Source of the DNA: Dysidea avara
Lineage: Eukaryota; Porifera; Demospongiae; Dictyoceratida; Dysideidae
Direction of reading: 5' to 3'
DNA: 64,000 nt
Assembly (NCBI RefSeq): GCF_963678975.1
Contig: NC_089279.1
Coordinates: forward strand, 25,468,004 to 25,532,003
Part shown: positions 61,395-64,000 of the stretch, piece after piece
How positions within the stretch are numbered: the stretch's first letter is position 1
Layout: each line of letters begins with the position of its first letter
Translations under genes and position numbers: made by a program
Notes under the pieces: generated by a model
Told to the model about the DNA's origin: nothing
The model's database searches: none
What the model saw: only the letters and a program-made list of their open reading frames with translations

Positions 61395-61438
61395 CATAAA
61401 ACTTTAGCGCTTGGCGCGCGAAGCGCTAAAGTTTTATG
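61395..61438. repeat. Strong hairpin with GC-rich loop
   Basis: An 18-bp perfect stem CATAAAACTTTAGCGCTT and its inverse around the loop GGCGCGCG. The stem extends imperfectly into GCAAAA/CTTTGC on both sides. Confidence 0.9.
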
Positions 61439-61842
61439 CTTTGCTTAGGTTAGTTTTTGGATGGCGGAAAGGTCCCTGCATCCTCCACCATCCTATAATG
61501 GATTGCTAAAATCTATGTGTTTATGAGATCCTCAAGGAGTATTGCACAAGGCTATGCTAAATAAAATTCATTTCCATTAATTTTAAAATTCTCCTGGAAT
61601 TGCTAGCCATGTGTTATAATGTCATGCATACAACAATCCCATACTGGCACTTCACCTTGGAGAATAAAAGTATCCAAAACCTCATGAGTTGACAAATTGT
61701 GTGATAGGTGTGTTAGCGCGTGTTCAATTTCATATTCTTAATGACGCCTCCTCTAACAAATGCGCATGAGTACATATACACACTGGCATATACAGTCTAT
61801 ATATAATAGTAATAATACAGTTACTGTTACTCTGTTACATCA

Positions 61843-61853
61843 CCCCCCCTCTT
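61843..61853 (-). promoter_or_regulatory. Polypurine tract of the Gypsy element
   Basis: Minus-strand AAGAGGGGGGG immediately precedes TGATGTAACA, the usual arrangement of the plus-strand primer next to the 3' LTR. Confidence 0.75.
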
Positions 61854-62462
61854 AAACATCAGTCTCTCCGAGCTGATTACGATAACGTGCTGGAGGGACA
61901 ATTTCTCTGGTCCTAGTTTTCTTCTTAACTATCGGCTGAGGTTGAGAAACATTATCACTGCAAGCTGGTTCCAAAACACCACCACTATCATCTACCAGTT
62001 GCTTACCTGATTTCTGTTCAACACTCCTTACATCCATCTGTTGCTTCCTGGTCAACTTGAATTCAGTACAACAATCTTCTTGTAAGAGACGTTCTAGCCA
62101 CTTAGGTGGACGACCTGGCCCTTGTTTGTTTCCACCATACCAGTAGTACCCTGCCGGAAATCCAACAGGGCAAGGAGAGACACGGCTCTGATGAACCTTA
62201 ATATGTCCATCTTCTGGAAAATATATCCTAATGACCGTAATATCCGTGTCAGTCAAACTCATTATTCTATATGGGCCATGCCATGGCCTTGACAACTTCC
62301 TTTGTTTTCCTGACTCCTCATGGGGAAACTTAATTAACACCCATTCACCAATTCTGTATCTATCTGCTTTAGCCTTACGGTCATACTGCAACTTGTATTC
62401 TCCCGTGCCTTCTGGATGGTCTCAGCAGCAAGATTCCTGGATAGAGACAGTGACTTCATAAG
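61852..62462 (-). pseudogene. Gypsy Pol C-terminal region, frameshifted
   Basis: Continues the integrase beyond the stop at 62463. LMKSLSLSRNLAAETIQKAR is in the integrase frame. The frame changes near 62400, and the rest (QYDRKAKADRYRIGEWVLIK, then RKLSRPWHGPYRIM with the GPY motif) is open to TAA at 61852. The tail has GPGRPPKWLERLL and basic clusters but no chromodomain. Confidence 0.85.
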
Positions 62463-64000
62463 CTATTCACGATAAGCAGTGACATCAGTCTCACTAGAGT
62501 TCAGAGGTGGTGACAACTCAGCCTCAGTAGGTGAGCGACAATCCATGCCAAACAATAAGAATGACGGTTTCTCACCTGTAGACTCATGTGGAGTATTTCT
62601 GTATGCCCACAAGATTCTGGCTAGATATTGGTCCCACTGATTACCATAACGACCGGCATGTTTCCTCAGCATGACCTTGAGTGTTCGGTTAAATCTTTCC
62701 ACCATGCCATCGCACTGTGGATGGTACGCCGTGGTGTTTAAGTTGGTAATTCCCAAACTAGAACAGACATCTCTCATCAAATTAGACAGAAGGTTTGTGC
62801 CTCTATCAGACAACAGGGCCTCTGGCACCCCAAAGAAGGGAATTACCTTCTTGGTCAGCAGTTCCACTAAACGGGTTGCCTTCTGGTCTGGTACTGGATA
62901 TACCAGTGGCCACTTCGTGAAGTAGTCTTGGAAGACCACAACATGCTTATTTCCCTTCTCTGTAATGGGCAAGTCTATGACACCCACTCCCAGTATTTGA
63001 AAAGGTCTCTGCACTGGTATAGGGTGAAGTGGTGGCTTCACAAGTTTACCACTACCTGTAACAGTTACACACTCAGGACAGCTCTTACAGAAACACATTG
63101 CATCATCATACATTCCCTTCCAATACCAATGTCGAACTAACACATTGTATAATTTGTGACCTGCAAAGTGTCCAGCACATGGACCGCTGTGATTCTCAGC
63201 TAGTATTCTGTCTCTCAATGACCTTGGGACAACTATACGTTTGATGTTTCTTCTGTGACTGTCTACATAGTACAGTACCTTATCAGTTACACAGTAAGTA
63301 GAAGACTGTATTACAATTCTACGTGCCTCTTTATCATTATCTGGTAACTTACCATGTTCTAAATACTCAACCATCTCCAGTACTTCTGGGTCCTTCTGTT
63401 GTGCCTCTAGGAGATCATTTGGAGGTCCTTTAATAACTGGGTCTGCCTGAAGCACTTCATGAATAGTAGATCTTGGCAGTGATGTGATAGCAGCAACCTG
63501 TGTTTCATCTTCTGCTAAACCTTCAACTGGTACCACTTGCAGCGGGTTGCGGGACAAGGCATCCGCAGCTACGTTGTCCTTTCCAGCACGATACACTATA
63601 TTCACTTCCTTGATCCCTTGACCATATACTCTGGTCCACCAGCGAGCATGTCTACCACTTGGACTTGATGTCTCCAGTACAGCTTTTACTGCTGAATTAT
63701 CAGTGTAGACTGTTACCTTGTGTCCATACAAATAGTAATGAAAGTGTGAGATACTCCACACAACAGCAAGGGTCTCTAAATCAGCGATTCCGTAATTCTT
63801 TTCAGCAGGTGTCAGACCTCTACTAGCATATGCGATTGGGTGAGATCGACCATCAGACTGTACTTGGGACAACACAGCTCCTAGGCCTTGATGTGAAGCA
63901 TCAGTTTCCAAGACAAAATCTTGTTGGAAATTGGGGTAGGCCAATATTGGTGAAGTTATCAGAAGTTCCTTTAGCTTGTCAAATGCTGCCTGACACTCCT
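62463..64000 (-). CDS. Ty3/Gypsy Pol: RNase H and integrase (partial)
   Basis: Open from the window edge to TAG at 62463. Within it is the RT/RNase H junction FDKLKELLITSPILAYPNFQ. The RNase H core follows: LETDASHQGLGAVL, ETLAVV, VYTDNSAV and ADALSR carry the D-E-D-D residues. Then comes an integrase HHCC finger (HSGPCAGHFAGH, CKSCPEC). The integrase catalytic core has GVGVIDLP, LLSDRGTN and HPQCDGMVERFNR for D, D and E, and WAYRNTPHESTGEKPSFLLF follows. All catalytic residues are present. The stop after TAYRE looks like a Gln codon changed to TAG, and the C-terminal part is frameshifted, so this copy is decayed but young. Confidence 0.93.
   Translation of the reverse strand, partial: ECQAAFDKLKELLITSPILAYPNFQQDFVLETDASHQGLGAVLSQVQSDGRSHPIAYASRGLTPAEKNYGIADLETLAVVWSISHFHYYLYGHKVTVYTDNSAVKAVLETSSPSGRHARWWTRVYGQGIKEVNIVYRAGKDNVAADALSRNPLQVVPVEGLAEDETQVAAITSLPRSTIHEVLQADPVIKGPPNDLLEAQQKDPEVLEMVEYLEHGKLPDNDKEARRIVIQSSTYCVTDKVLYYVDSHRRNIKRIVVPRSLRDRILAENHSGPCAGHFAGHKLYNVLVRHWYWKGMYDDAMCFCKSCPECVTVTGSGKLVKPPLHPIPVQRPFQILGVGVIDLPITEKGNKHVVVFQDYFTKWPLVYPVPDQKATRLVELLTKKVIPFFGVPEALLSDRGTNLLSNLMRDVCSSLGITNLNTTAYHPQCDGMVERFNRTLKVMLRKHAGRYGNQWDQYLARILWAYRNTPHESTGEKPSFLLFGMDCRSPTEAELSPPLNSSETDVTAYRE

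Larger units (their letters stand above)
61439..64000 (-). mobile_element. Ty3/Gypsy retrotransposon, 3' part, truncated by window
   Basis: Running right to left: RNase H, integrase, C-terminal GPY/F region, polypurine tract and the start of the 3' LTR. The LTR start is taken at 61842 (TGATGTAACAGAG on the minus strand). Its other end is not determined; I place the limit conservatively before the hairpin. Upstream RT, protease, gag and 5' LTR lie outside the window. Confidence 0.85.

Overview
The window is AT-rich eukaryotic DNA from a metazoan, probably a marine invertebrate. A demosponge is my guess, from the texture of the sequence and the repeat and gene families; nothing here proves it. 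Spliced exons of a CYLD-type deubiquitinase, a SAM-domain gene family, an ABCB-type exon and THAP/DDE, P-like, hAT, piggyBac-like and Ty3/Gypsy elements place it in animals. There is no prokaryotic gene organisation.

Layout. 1-17 kb is almost entirely repeats. Two copies (A, B) of a large composite element occupy 1158-3952 and 7490-11947. Each has a conserved head, a satellite core of about 30-bp units and a fold-back tail. hAT-like elements and fold-back MITEs surround them. 17.98-19.60 kb holds the last three exons of a CYLD-like gene, with a GT microsatellite and a TTAA-flanked MITE in its final intron. 20-35 kb is mostly non-coding, with fold-backs, minisatellites and one candidate small two-exon gene at 23 kb (minus strand). 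36.7-45 kb is a graveyard of transposon-like, lineage-expanded genes: a P-like transposase pseudogene on the minus strand, a SAM-domain gene split by a hAT MITE with a perfect 8-bp target duplication, and a second decayed multi-exon gene. 46.9-55.5 kb is a third composite copy (C), into which a complete-ended 4.49-kb two-gene DNA transposon has inserted. 55-61 kb carries an inverted duplicate of 35 kb and an ABCB-type pseudo-exon. 61.8-64 kb is the 3' part of a decayed Ty3/Gypsy retrotransposon on the minus strand, running off the window.

The most coherent system is the transposon at 47287-51777. Its 34-bp terminal inverted repeats are flanked by TTA duplications, and the empty site can be read from sister copy A. 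It carries two convergent genes: a THAP-DDE transposase and a SWIM-YqaJ-PHD nuclease-like protein. Both start just inside 129-bp subterminal inverted repeats, so they appear to share duplicated promoter DNA. Each gene carries one disabling lesion, so this copy looks recently dead. A non-autonomous relative at 40898-42014 has a similar TIR and a TAA duplication.
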